A stretch of 46,399 nt of DNA from Balneolaceae bacterium (lineage in GTDB: Bacteria > Bacteroidota > Rhodothermia > Balneolales > Balneolaceae). The translations under genes were made by a program, and so were the position numbers. How positions within the stretch are numbered: position 1 is the first letter of the stretch; each line of letters starts with the position of its first letter. The notes under the pieces are model-generated. The model ran no database searches. It had not been told where the DNA came from and saw only the letters and a program-made list of their open reading frames with translations. Location: contig REDS01000091.1 of the NCBI GenBank assembly GCA_007693395.1, positions 1-46,399 on the forward strand. Direction: 5' to 3'. Shown here in pieces: positions 34,904-43,295 of this stretch.

Positions 34904-35350
34904 TTACTCGTTTTCAGAATCATGCTTCTTGCCTGATTCGCCCTCCGGTGCTTTTCGTCCCACAGTTTTTTCGGCCTGCAGTTCATCAGCCTGTTGCTCA
35001 ATTTCCCGGTATAAAAGTCCCATCTCCATTTTTATCTGTTTCAGCGTATTCTTGGCATTTTCTTTCCTCATCGATTCGTCGAGCTCGGCTTCGCTTTTAT
35101 CACTCTCCATAAAGTGTTCCATTGCCACATCGAGCCGGGTTTCTATATGAGCCATTTTGTGCCGAACTTTTCCCAAAAAATCATCTACAGATGAGAGCAA
35201 TTCATCAGAGTTCATCCGCCTGAGCGATTCGTTTACATTCTGAACATAGGTAGAACGCCTCAGTTTCTCTTTGGCATCACGTATCTTCCGATAGTGATCT
35301 TTGTACTCCTCTTTAAGGCGTTCCCTTTCTTGTTCGCTATTGCTGCTCAT
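34904..35350 (-). CDS. Uncharacterised soluble helical protein following pspA
   Basis: A 148-residue hydrophilic protein, almost entirely predicted helix from its composition (E, K, R, M, L rich), with no membrane segment or signal. The N-terminal half (ERERLKEEYKDHYRKI, KEKLRRSTYVQNVNESL) and the middle (VDDFLGKVRHKMAHIETRL) look like coiled-coil, and the last ~25 residues are disordered (ESGKKHDSENE). I recognise no family. It starts 30 bases after pspA and abuts the membrane coiled-coil gene with no spacer. A PspA-binding adaptor or regulator is a reasonable guess, given that PspA partners are commonly small helical proteins. Confidence 0.8.
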   Translation of the reverse strand: MSSNSEQERERLKEEYKDHYRKIRDAKEKLRRSTYVQNVNESLRRMNSDELLSSVDDFLGKVRHKMAHIETRLDVAMEHFMESDKSEAELDESMRKENAKNTLKQIKMEMGLLYREIEQQADELQAEKTVGRKAPEGESGKKHDSENE

Positions 35351-35380
35351 CTGTTTGTCAGTTTTAGCGTTAACTTGTTG

Positions 35381-36145
35381 TTAAGCTTTGGTACGATCTT
35401 TACCGATAGTTTTTTGAGATTCTTTCGCGGGCTTTTCTTCCTCATCAATCTCAATTTTCTTGCTTTTTGGAGCAGGCTCTTCCGCTTTACCCATCTCCTG
35501 CTTAAACTGGCTTACAAGTTCTTGCGCGCGCAGTTTTTCGGCGTTGGCTTCAATTTCCATGGTTTGGGTATCTACACTTTCCAGGGCAATTTCCATACGG
35601 GCTTCATTACGTGCAGTCTGCTCGTTCAGGCGGTTCACCATCTCACTATGGGTTTGGTCAAGCCCGCCCATTTCGAATGATTCGAGCGCGTCAGCCACGC
35701 GGCTCTGCCACTCCGCGCGTTCACTTGCCCGGAGTGCTTCACGTGCTTCTTTGATCTTTCGATCTTTTTCGCGCATAAATGCCTGCTTCACTTTAATTGC
35801 CTTTTCATAGGCTTCATCGGCATATTTCATCTGCTGTTTGGACTGAACAAGATTTTCTCTCGCTTTTTCGAGCTGGAGAGCATACCCTTCAGCAAGGTCA
35901 TCGCGGTCGGCATTAATAGCCGACTTTATTTTTGCTGTAATCTCGGCAATAGTTTTTTCGTAGCGCTCTACCTCTTTACGAAGCATTACGGCATTCGCTT
36001 TTACCGTCGCAATATTTTCGTTCATCTGAGGTATCTGATCGTTGAGCTCACGAATATTTTGCTCAAGAATAAGTTTGGGGTCCTCCATGGAGCTAACCAT
36101 TCCGCCAAACATAGATTTAATGGCTCTGATAAATCGTTTAAACAT
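35381..36145 (-). CDS. pspA: PspA/IM30 (Vipp1) family membrane-remodelling protein
   Basis: A 254-residue member of the PspA/IM30 family, which shares the ESCRT-III fold and polymerises on stressed inner membranes. The N-terminal MFKRFIRAIKSMFGGMV is the amphipathic membrane-binding helix, followed by SSMEDPKLILEQNIRELNDQIPQMNENIATV and long coiled-coil to about residue 215. The C-terminal ~40 residues are charged and low-complexity (EEPAPKSKKIEIDEEEKPAKES), resembling the tail extension of Vipp1 more than short PspA. No pspB, pspC or pspF is present; instead the operon carries two unknown helical proteins, a CNNM protein and an AAA+ ATPase. An 82-base AT-rich gap from the phosphorylase gene may hold its promoter. 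Confidence 0.93.
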   Translation of the reverse strand: MFKRFIRAIKSMFGGMVSSMEDPKLILEQNIRELNDQIPQMNENIATVKANAVMLRKEVERYEKTIAEITAKIKSAINADRDDLAEGYALQLEKARENLVQSKQQMKYADEAYEKAIKVKQAFMREKDRKIKEAREALRASERAEWQSRVADALESFEMGGLDQTHSEMVNRLNEQTARNEARMEIALESVDTQTMEIEANAEKLRAQELVSQFKQEMGKAEEPAPKSKKIEIDEEEKPAKESQKTIGKDRTKA

Positions 36146-36227
36146 AGTTTTTAGTTTTTTTTGTTAATAAACCTTTGTTAAAAAGTCTTAGTGTGTAATT
36201 TACAGGTTTTCGTGGCTTTCGCAATCT

Positions 36228-37574
36228 TTAAGCGCCATATTTGTGTAGTCCGGTTTTATCTACCATGTGTGTTATCTGCTGAAGCTTTTCAGGAGGTTTA
36301 TTATCTAAGGTAATTGCCCTTTGCAGTCCGTTTATTGCTGATTCCAGCATCTCCTCCTTGTTCGTGTGGATGGTAGCAAATGTTTCACCTTTATTTACCC
36401 GGTCGCCTATTTTTTTGTGGAGAATAAAACCGGCAGCGGCATCCACACTATCCTCTTTTGCACGGCGGCCGGCGCCAAGCTCAACAGAAACCATACCCAT
36501 CGCAAAAGCGTCCATTTTTGTGATGTATCCGCTTCCATGTGCTGCTACCTCTTCAATGTGTGCAGCAGCCGGATAACTTTCGGGGGTTTTTATTACGGAT
36601 GAATCCCCTCCCTGCTCTTCAACAATATCAATCCACTTTTGGAATGCACTGCCATCGCGGATTGCCTCTTTACTTTTTTCGATACCCTCTTCAATTGAGC
36701 CCGCTTTTCTGCCAAGATAAATCATGGTGCCGGCCAGCAGATGGGTAATTTCCATCACATCATCCGGGCCTCCGCCCTTCAGGCAGTCAATGCTCTCCTT
36801 CACTTCAAGCCAGTTCCCGATGGCATTACCCAGGGGCTGTTCCATGTTGGTGAGAAAGGCGATAGTCTGTTTCCCAAACTCTTCGCCAATACCAACCAAT
36901 GTCTCTGCCAGTTTTACGGCATCCTCGTGCTTTGTCATGAAGGCGCCTGACCCAAATTTCACATCCAGCACAAGTGCATCAATTCCCTCAGCCAGTTTTT
37001 TGCTCATAATGCTGCCTGCAATTAACGGTATTGATTCAACCGTTGCCGTTACGTCTCGCAGGGCGTAGAGGCGTTTATCAGCCGGGGCAATCTCTTCAGT
37101 TTGCCCAACCAGTACCAGGTTCTGTTTTTCAAGTATCTCTTTGTAGCGGTCAAGGGTAACATCTACTGTAAATCCGGGTATTGATTCCAGTTTGTCGAGT
37201 GTGCCGCCGGTATGGCCAAGCCCTCTGCCCGAAATCATCGGTACGGGTACACCGCAGGCTGCAACTACAGGAGCCAGAATGAGTGAGAGTTTATCGCCAA
37301 CTCCGCCTGTGGAGTGTTTATCCACTTTTATGCCTTCCACATGGCTCAGATCAACCACAATACCGCTGTGCAGCATAGAGTGTGTTAGTGCTGCAGCCTC
37401 CGATGTGTCAAGCCCATTCAAAAAAGATGCCATCAAAAATGCACTCATTTGGTAATCGGGGATGCGGTCGTCAGTGTAGGCTCGTATCAAATACTGAATT
37501 TCTTCCCGGCTTAGTGTTTCGCCTTCTCGTTTTTTTCTGATGAGGGATACGGTATTAAACTCTGTTTTAGACAT
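36228..37574 (-). CDS. deoA: Thymidine / pyrimidine-nucleoside phosphorylase
   Basis: Phosphorolyses thymidine or other pyrimidine nucleosides to base plus (deoxy)ribose-1-phosphate. The start is set at the ATG at 37574 (MSKTEFNTVSLI), giving 448 residues; a frame extending to 37685 would add 37 residues unlike the family. Motifs are the phosphate-binding KVDKHSTGGVGDKLSL, the signature SGRGLGHTGGTLDKLESIPGF and VLDVKFGSGAFM. The C-terminal domain with MVSVELGAGRRAKEDSVDAAAGF completes the fold. Thymidine and broad pyrimidine phosphorylases are hard to tell apart by eye, so the symbol is provisional. It lies 82 bases upstream of pspA on the same strand. Confidence 0.93.
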   Translation of the reverse strand: MSKTEFNTVSLIRKKREGETLSREEIQYLIRAYTDDRIPDYQMSAFLMASFLNGLDTSEAAALTHSMLHSGIVVDLSHVEGIKVDKHSTGGVGDKLSLILAPVVAACGVPVPMISGRGLGHTGGTLDKLESIPGFTVDVTLDRYKEILEKQNLVLVGQTEEIAPADKRLYALRDVTATVESIPLIAGSIMSKKLAEGIDALVLDVKFGSGAFMTKHEDAVKLAETLVGIGEEFGKQTIAFLTNMEQPLGNAIGNWLEVKESIDCLKGGGPDDVMEITHLLAGTMIYLGRKAGSIEEGIEKSKEAIRDGSAFQKWIDIVEEQGGDSSVIKTPESYPAAAHIEEVAAHGSGYITKMDAFAMGMVSVELGAGRRAKEDSVDAAAGFILHKKIGDRVNKGETFATIHTNKEEMLESAINGLQRAITLDNKPPEKLQQITHMVDKTGLHKYGA

Positions 37575-37603
37575 GAACAATTTTTCTTTTAGGAATCTGA
37601 TTT

Positions 37604-37746
37604 TATAAGTAAGACGTGTAGTAGTATAGAGATAAAAATAAACGTGTTTCGTCTTCATCCCGCCTAAAAAACGTCGGGATTGCACTCGATAGGGCTTTTT
37701 CGCCTACTAACTTACTATTTTTATCTAACTCACGTAAGCTTAAATA
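37604..37746. promoter_or_regulatory. Divergent deoA-pdxB region with nested inverted repeats
   Basis: The spacer between the divergent deoA and pdxB genes contains an exact 11-base inverted repeat, AGATAAAAATA (37630-37640) and TATTTTTATCT (37716-37726). Outside it ACGTG (near 37614) and its complement CACGT (near 37731) are also inverted. Inside are two smaller hairpins, ATCCCG/CGGGAT (37657-37662, 37675-37680) and GGC/GCC around a T-rich loop (37693-37704). The whole could fold as one long branched stem in either strand. It may be a structured leader, an operator or a small palindromic element. Confidence 0.5.
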
Positions 37747-37801
37747 AATGTAGCAACTATTGCCATTTAAATCATAGGCTGCAAATTGCTATTATTATGG
37801 T

Positions 37802-38902
37802 ATGAATATACTGGCAGACCAATTTCTTTACCGTATTCGGGATTTTTCTCCGGATGGTTGTAAATGTACACTATTTGATCCTGCTGATGGATTCCCGAAA
37901 TATGCCAGCTCATTCGATGCCCTTCTGATCAGAACAGTTACAAAAATAAACCACGAAACCCTGCCGTTTGGCGGAAACCTAAAGTTTATCGGCACCGCAA
38001 CCGCAGGGTTCGATCATATTGACAGAACTCACCTGAATAATCTTGGTATCGCATTTGCCCGTTCTGAGGGGTGCAATTCCAATGCTGTTGGCGAATATGT
38101 GCTTACATCTTTGTTAAAATGGGCAGAATCGAACAGGCAATCTATCAACAAACTTCGAATTGGAATTGTTGGGTGCGGGTACACAGGAACCGCAGTTAAC
38201 TACTATCTCAAAAAGATCGGTTTTGAAACTGTGCTTTATGATCCCCCAAAAGCCGGAAGAATTCCCGCATTTAAGTCTGCACCTCTTGAGCAACTTTTAG
38301 ACTGTAATGTTCTCACGTTTCATACACCTTTAACCACATCCGGTAAGAATAAAACCCTTCATCTTTGTGGAAAAGAGTGGTTGGATAATGGATTCAAACT
38401 GATCATCAACAGCGCCAGAGGCGGAGTGGTTGATGAAAATGCACTGCTCAATGCCAAAGAACATGGTACCGTGGACGATTTTATTCTTGATGTGTGGGAG
38501 AACGAGCCTGACTTTTTGGATGAAGCTGCAAAACAAGCGTTTATCGCCACACCGCACATTGCGGGTTATTCGCGAGAGGCAAAGTTCAGAGCAAGTGAAA
38601 TAGTGATTGCCAAACTCTGTAAATTTTTTGGGTTGAAACGTTCCGCTGTGAAATTTGATGCAGCCCCTCCCGATGTAAAGCAGCCAAAAGAGAAAACCTT
38701 TGCTTCATTTCTTTGGGAAAATCATCAAATTTCCCTTTACCACAGAGGGCTGAGAGAACTGATTGGTTTAAGCAGTGAACTAAAAAGCAGCCAATTTGCC
38801 ACTCTCCGTTCGCAAACTGAAACCCGCTTTGAGTTTGCATCCATTCTGAAAAAATCTTCTGAAAATATCGGTTTCCCGAAAGAGGCTGAAATTTTTCTGT
38901 AA
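37802..38902 (+). CDS. pdxB: 4-phosphoerythronate dehydrogenase
   Basis: A 366-residue D-2-hydroxyacid dehydrogenase of the PdxB group, second step of the DXP-dependent pyridoxal phosphate pathway. The Rossmann motif GIVGCGYTG (121-129) binds NAD, and the catalytic Arg206 (NSARGGVVDE), Glu235 (VWENEP) and His252 (PHIAGYS) are all present. After the catalytic domain, the C-terminal ~80 residues form the PdxB-specific dimerisation extension, which separates it from SerA and formate-dehydrogenase relatives. The length fits (E. coli 378). ATG at 37802 is used; the leader lacks a Shine-Dalgarno. It converges with rlmN over a 110-base gap containing only a small palindrome (TTCAGAGTTCTGAA). Confidence 0.92.
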   Translation: MNILADQFLYRIRDFSPDGCKCTLFDPADGFPKYASSFDALLIRTVTKINHETLPFGGNLKFIGTATAGFDHIDRTHLNNLGIAFARSEGCNSNAVGEYVLTSLLKWAESNRQSINKLRIGIVGCGYTGTAVNYYLKKIGFETVLYDPPKAGRIPAFKSAPLEQLLDCNVLTFHTPLTTSGKNKTLHLCGKEWLDNGFKLIINSARGGVVDENALLNAKEHGTVDDFILDVWENEPDFLDEAAKQAFIATPHIAGYSREAKFRASEIVIAKLCKFFGLKRSAVKFDAAPPDVKQPKEKTFASFLWENHQISLYHRGLRELIGLSSELKSSQFATLRSQTETRFEFASILKKSSENIGFPKEAEIFL

Positions 38903-39012
38903 AGCGGATTCAGAGTTCTGAAGTGATAATTACAAAGAGTTTTGTGCTGTAAAAATGTACTCAGATGCCATTTTCGTCTCAACTTTTTTGATAAAACCCT
39001 CACGGCAAAGGG

Positions 39013-40128
39013 TCAGGCTTTAACCAGAGATTTACCTCTCTCCTGACCTTCTCTTATGGCGAGCTGGCCGCATCCGGCATCAATATCATCGCCGCGGCTG
39101 CGCCGAACAGTTGCAGTAACATGATTTTTTGCAAGTATCCGCATAAATGCATTCAGCCTCTCTTCCCTGGCGCGTTGCAGCGCCACACCTGCTACATTGT
39201 TGTACATAATAATATTCACTTTCGAGGGAACCCAGCGGGCAATCTTCACCAGATTTTTTGCATCGGCGGCGGTATCGTTAAACTCATCAAAGAGAAGATA
39301 CTCGTAGGTAAGCGGCTTCTCATTTTTATCGTAGTAATAGCGAACCGCCTCTTCGAGTTTCTCCAGGTTCAGTGATTCGTTTATCGGCATAATTTTATTA
39401 CGCTTTTCATCATCGGCTGCGTGGAGTGAAATGGCAAGATTGCTGCCAAGATCTTCATCAGCCAGCTGTCTAATCTGCTTGGTTAGCCCAACCGTTGAGA
39501 TGGTTATTCGGCGGGGAGAGAGCTCAATACCCAGCGGATCAGAAATAATGCGAACCGATTCAGTGACAGCTTTATAGTTGTGCAGCGGCTCACCCATCCC
39601 CATGTAAACGATATTGGTAATTTTTTTGCCAAACGTTTCAAGGCATAGCTCATTTATGGCTTGAACCTGATCTACTATTTCGCCGTGTGTAAGATTGCGG
39701 AAATAGCCCATCTTGCCGGTAGCACAAAACGAACAGCCAAACATGCACCCAACTTGCGAAGACACACAAATAGTCAGCCTGTTTGCTTCTCCATCGTCAT
39801 AAAAATCGGGTATCATTACAGCTTCTACCTTGTGCCCGTCGGGATCATCAAGCTGAAAAAGAAACTTAATGGTACCATCTTTCGATTCCTGCCTCCTGAA
39901 CTCCTTTGCCCGTTTAATCTCTGCCTTTTCACTAAGCTTCTGCCTGAGGTCTTTGGAGAGGTTGGTCATCTCATCAAATGAAGAAACTCCCTTTTGATAG
40001 AGCCATTGAAATACCTGATCGGCACGGTAAGATGCAAGGCCCATCCCCTTCAAATAACCGGATAACTCCTGTTTCGTAAGGGACTTCAGATCCACTTTGC
40101 TGCTTTCTGTAGTTGCTGACTTTTTCAT
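39013..40128 (-). CDS. rlmN: Dual-specificity 23S rRNA A2503 / tRNA A37 C2-methyltransferase
   Basis: A 371-residue radical SAM enzyme that methylates C2 of A2503 in 23S rRNA and A37 in several tRNAs. The cluster motif CMFGCSFC is at 128-135 (Cys128, Cys132, Cys135), the glycine-rich SAM motif is in YMGMGEPLHNY, and the essential C-terminal cysteine is in DAGCGQL (about 353). A second catalytic cysteine is in IMYNNVAGV's neighbourhood only by family comparison and I do not assign it. The N-terminal accessory domain (LTKQELSGYLKGMG) is typical of RlmN. Chromosomal context, with no mobile element, argues against the resistance relative Cfr. It lies 42 bases upstream in genome order of the barrel gene on the same strand. 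Confidence 0.95.
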   Translation of the reverse strand: MKKSATTESSKVDLKSLTKQELSGYLKGMGLASYRADQVFQWLYQKGVSSFDEMTNLSKDLRQKLSEKAEIKRAKEFRRQESKDGTIKFLFQLDDPDGHKVEAVMIPDFYDDGEANRLTICVSSQVGCMFGCSFCATGKMGYFRNLTHGEIVDQVQAINELCLETFGKKITNIVYMGMGEPLHNYKAVTESVRIISDPLGIELSPRRITISTVGLTKQIRQLADEDLGSNLAISLHAADDEKRNKIMPINESLNLEKLEEAVRYYYDKNEKPLTYEYLLFDEFNDTAADAKNLVKIARWVPSKVNIIMYNNVAGVALQRAREERLNAFMRILAKNHVTATVRRSRGDDIDAGCGQLAIREGQERGKSLVKA

Positions 40129-40170
40129 GCCCTGAAGATACGCAGAATCACTTGCAATATACAGAATGGC

Positions 40171-41436
40171 TTAAAAGCGAGGGTTAACCACATTGTTAAA
40201 GATTGATCCAAATGTGTATGTAAGGCCAAACGATACACTGTAGTCGTAGGATGTTGGCCGCTGGCAGTTACCCAGAGCAAAGCAGTCATCCGATTGATTT
40301 GCGGCCGGCAGTGAAATCTGATCGTTAATAATCCGGTACCTTCCGGAAAAGCTCACTGAAAAGCCACGAACAATTCGCAAATCGAGTGAGGGGTTAAACT
40401 CAAACCGGTTCAGGGAGAGATCGTGAAAGAAGTTAGAGCCTGAAAGCGACACATTTACCCTTCCCCAGGGCCTGTCGTACCGAAGCAGTGCAAAAAGATT
40501 TTGGTGTACCAGAAATTCTGAATCCTGGCCTAAAACGGTTGTTTGATAGTAGGTTCGGTATGAGGGCGTAATGCGGTAGCGAATGATAAAACGCCGCTGC
40601 TGGTATTCACTATAGGGGTAAAAATTATATTCAAAAGCAGGCGATGCTTCCACATTCGATTTGATATTGCTGTTACGGGCAAAATTTGCTCTTGTATATA
40701 AACCTATTGATGCATGTTCGTTGAGGCTGTATGCATAGAGCCCCCAGTACTCACCCCAATCACGTATACTGCGGGCAACACCATCCCTCAACTCAACCTC
40801 TCGCCGATTAAGCTCGCCCCGTAATCGCGTTCTGATTTTCCACTCTTCGGTTATCCACTCGGCAAATATTCCGGAATAGAGCCCCAGGTTTTTTTCTGTT
40901 GACTGGCCATTCAGCCACGAGCGCATGTTTACATCAAAAACCCAGCCCCGCCAGGGATCATACAGGGGTTCATCATCCGGATCTTGTTCTGCAGGGGCAT
41001 CATAAAACACATTTAAATTCCTCATCGCTACGGTTCCCATTACAAATGGAACCAAACCTATTTTGATATGCCTGTTCAATCCAACACGGCGTTCATCGGA
41101 TGTATCCGTACCGGATGATACATATCTCAGTGTATCTCGCCGGGTGCTGAAATCCCGAAGACCCCTGTAGGTTAGTGTAAATTCACGACCGCCCCCCGCA
41201 GTTCGTAAATCTGTTATGGTGAGATAAATGTCGGCATCATCCTGATCGCGCACATAGTTAACAAATGTAATGTTTGATCGGATATAGGTAACATCGCATA
41301 CGTTACAATCCAGGTAGACGTTAGGTATGGGCTTGAAGCGGGAAGAACTTTGAGCAGATACAACATCCTGAGCGAAAAGAACTAGTAAAAAAAATGCTAT
41401 TAGGCGAATCACAACAATCAGACGGGATTTTAACAT
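40171..41436 (-). CDS. Uncharacterised outer-membrane beta-barrel protein
   Basis: A 421-residue exported protein: signal segment (about 8-29, ending VVSAQS), a short N-terminal domain with a cysteine pair (FKPIPNVYLDCNVC, then DVTYIRSNITFVNYVRDQDDADIYL), and from about residue 110 a series of amphipathic strands with aromatic girdles (LGLYSGIFAEWITEEW, SIGLYTRANFARNSN, FNPSLDLRIVRGFSVSFSGRYRII) ending FNNVVNPRF. The terminal phenylalanine and alternating pattern indicate a barrel of perhaps 12-16 strands. I recognise no family. The DCNVC pair, just before the barrel, could bind metal or form a disulfide. It is divergent from the potassium channel and could follow or precede rlmN in transcription. 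Confidence 0.75.
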   Translation of the reverse strand: MLKSRLIVVIRLIAFFLLVLFAQDVVSAQSSSRFKPIPNVYLDCNVCDVTYIRSNITFVNYVRDQDDADIYLTITDLRTAGGGREFTLTYRGLRDFSTRRDTLRYVSSGTDTSDERRVGLNRHIKIGLVPFVMGTVAMRNLNVFYDAPAEQDPDDEPLYDPWRGWVFDVNMRSWLNGQSTEKNLGLYSGIFAEWITEEWKIRTRLRGELNRREVELRDGVARSIRDWGEYWGLYAYSLNEHASIGLYTRANFARNSNIKSNVEASPAFEYNFYPYSEYQQRRFIIRYRITPSYRTYYQTTVLGQDSEFLVHQNLFALLRYDRPWGRVNVSLSGSNFFHDLSLNRFEFNPSLDLRIVRGFSVSFSGRYRIINDQISLPAANQSDDCFALGNCQRPTSYDYSVSFGLTYTFGSIFNNVVNPRF

Positions 41437-41577
41437 TATCTGCAGAACTTATAAGGTAATCAATTCACAGAAAGAATTGCCAATCAATCGGTAATGAGTT
41501 TGTAAATTGAATGCATTAAATTAACCGACAGATTACAACTCATGGATTTCGATTTAAATTTCAGCTAAGCTAATCTT

Positions 41578-43278
41578 GTGAACACAACTAACAGACAGTT
41601 AACTTATTTTTTTGCTAAAAGACGTACCAGGACAAACATAAAGAAACTGATGAAATTCATCGGATTTCTGTTCATCATATATGCGGTGTATGCAATTCTG
41701 TTTCACGTTGTAGCCCGATATGAAGAGATGGAGACTCATTCATTCATCACCGGGTTTTACTGGGCGCTCACAACTATGTCTACCCTTGGGTACGGTGACA
41801 TTGTGTTTACCACCGATCTTGGAAGGGTCTTTTCTATGATTGTTATGTTCTCCGGAATTCTCTTTCTGCTTGTTTTGCTTCCATTTACCTTCATTGAGTT
41901 CTTTTATGCCCCATGGATGGAAGCTCAGAACGAAGCAAGAGCTCCAAAAACGCTGGATCCTTCCGTGAAAAATCATGTAATTATCACAAAACTTGACCCT
42001 GTTGCAGATGCACTCATAAAAAAACTGCATACCTATAAAATTGATTACGTTATTCTTGAACCCGACCTGCAAAAAGCACTTGACTTGTCGGACGCCGGGT
42101 ATAAAATTGTAAATCTCGATCCGACCGACTTTGAAGCTTACGACAAACTCTGCATTAACAATGCACGAATGGTTGTTGCAACCGGAACTGATACTGTAAA
42201 CACAAACGTAACCTTTACAGTAAGGGAATATAACCCCGATATTAAAATTGTTGCTACGGCTGCCTCGCCCGATTCGGTTGATATCCTGCAGCTTGCCGGG
42301 GCAAATCACGTTCTGCAGATGGGCGAAATTTTAGGCCGATCACTCGCACGGCGCACTCTTGGAGGCAATGCCCGTGTTCATGTTATTGGGCATATCGACG
42401 AACTGGTAATTGGAGAAGCTACAGCCCAGGAAACACCGTTAATTGGCAAAACACTTGCTGAGAGCCGATTACGGGAAACAACCGGTGTAACTGTAGTGGG
42501 TTTCTGGGAACGCGGAGAGTTTAAACAGGCACTGCCAGAAACGGTTATCACAGAAAAAACCATGCTTGTACTGGCGGGATCCGTAAATCAACTCAGAAAT
42601 TACGATGAACTCGTAAGTATCTACCACGTATCAGATAAACCGGTAATTATTATTGGAGCCGGAAGAGTAGGCCGTGCCGCTGCAAAAAACTTTAAAGAGA
42701 GGCATATTGATTACCGTGTGATTGACAAAGATGCCACCAGAATTTACGATAAGAGTAAATACATCCAGGGTGATGCTGCCGATCATGAGGTATTGAAAGA
42801 GGCCGGGTTAGAAGACGCCCACACCGTACTCATTACAACCCACGATGATGATGTGAATATCTACCTCACCATCTACTGCCGCCAGTTAAGCCCCAATATG
42901 CAGATCATCAGCCGTACCACGTACGAAAAAAATATTGCCACAATGCACCGCGCCGGGGCCGATTTTGTGATGTCGTACGCATCCATGGGGGCAAATTCCA
43001 TTTTTAATATTATTGAGGGACAGGATGTGCTGATACTGGCTGAAGGGCTGAACATATTCAACCATAAAGTGAATAAACTACTCGCTGATAAATCCCTGAT
43101 AGAGTCTGATATTCGGAAAAATACCGGCTGTACCGTGGTTGCCATTAAGTGTAAAGAGGGGATGAAAGTAAGCCCTCAGCCTGACAGAAAACTCAGAGAG
43201 GGAGAAGAAATCGTACTGATCGGTTCATCAGAAAGCGAAACCGAATTTGTTAAACTCTACGAAATGGATTCCGCGTAA
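41578..43278 (+). CDS. Two-RCK potassium channel protein
   Basis: A 566-residue inner-membrane channel with TM1 (about 24-46), pore loop with selectivity filter TLGYGD (69-74) and TM2 (about 83-108), then tandem RCK units: TrkA_N (about 130-250), TrkA_C (about 265-345), TrkA_N (about 353-470) and TrkA_C (about 480-560). The second TrkA_N has the nucleotide motif GAGRVG (360-365); the first starts NHVIITKLDPVA and lacks GxGxxG, so only one unit probably binds NAD(H) or another nucleotide. Related channels gate K+ by Ca2+ or nucleotides. The start is GTG at 41578; an in-frame TAA (41566-41568) excludes longer forms, and the next ATG would fall at TM1. No Shine-Dalgarno is apparent. Confidence 0.92.
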   Translation: MNTTNRQLTYFFAKRRTRTNIKKLMKFIGFLFIIYAVYAILFHVVARYEEMETHSFITGFYWALTTMSTLGYGDIVFTTDLGRVFSMIVMFSGILFLLVLLPFTFIEFFYAPWMEAQNEARAPKTLDPSVKNHVIITKLDPVADALIKKLHTYKIDYVILEPDLQKALDLSDAGYKIVNLDPTDFEAYDKLCINNARMVVATGTDTVNTNVTFTVREYNPDIKIVATAASPDSVDILQLAGANHVLQMGEILGRSLARRTLGGNARVHVIGHIDELVIGEATAQETPLIGKTLAESRLRETTGVTVVGFWERGEFKQALPETVITEKTMLVLAGSVNQLRNYDELVSIYHVSDKPVIIIGAGRVGRAAAKNFKERHIDYRVIDKDATRIYDKSKYIQGDAADHEVLKEAGLEDAHTVLITTHDDDVNIYLTIYCRQLSPNMQIISRTTYEKNIATMHRAGADFVMSYASMGANSIFNIIEGQDVLILAEGLNIFNHKVNKLLADKSLIESDIRKNTGCTVVAIKCKEGMKVSPQPDRKLREGEEIVLIGSSESETEFVKLYEMDSA

Positions 43279-43295
43279 AGCAGACGTTTTTTACG
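43274..43295. terminator. Possible bidirectional hairpin between convergent genes
   Basis: The sequence CGTAAA (43274-43279) pairs with TTTACG (43290-43295) around a 10-base loop, and each arm holds the stop codon of one of the two convergent genes. A short hairpin at the junction of converging transcripts could terminate both. The stem is only 6-7 bp and the T-run lies inside it rather than after it, so this is weak. Confidence 0.3.

Noticed and set aside
39013-40128. Cfr-type resistance methyltransferase
   Set aside because: Motifs, length and the housekeeping context fit RlmN.
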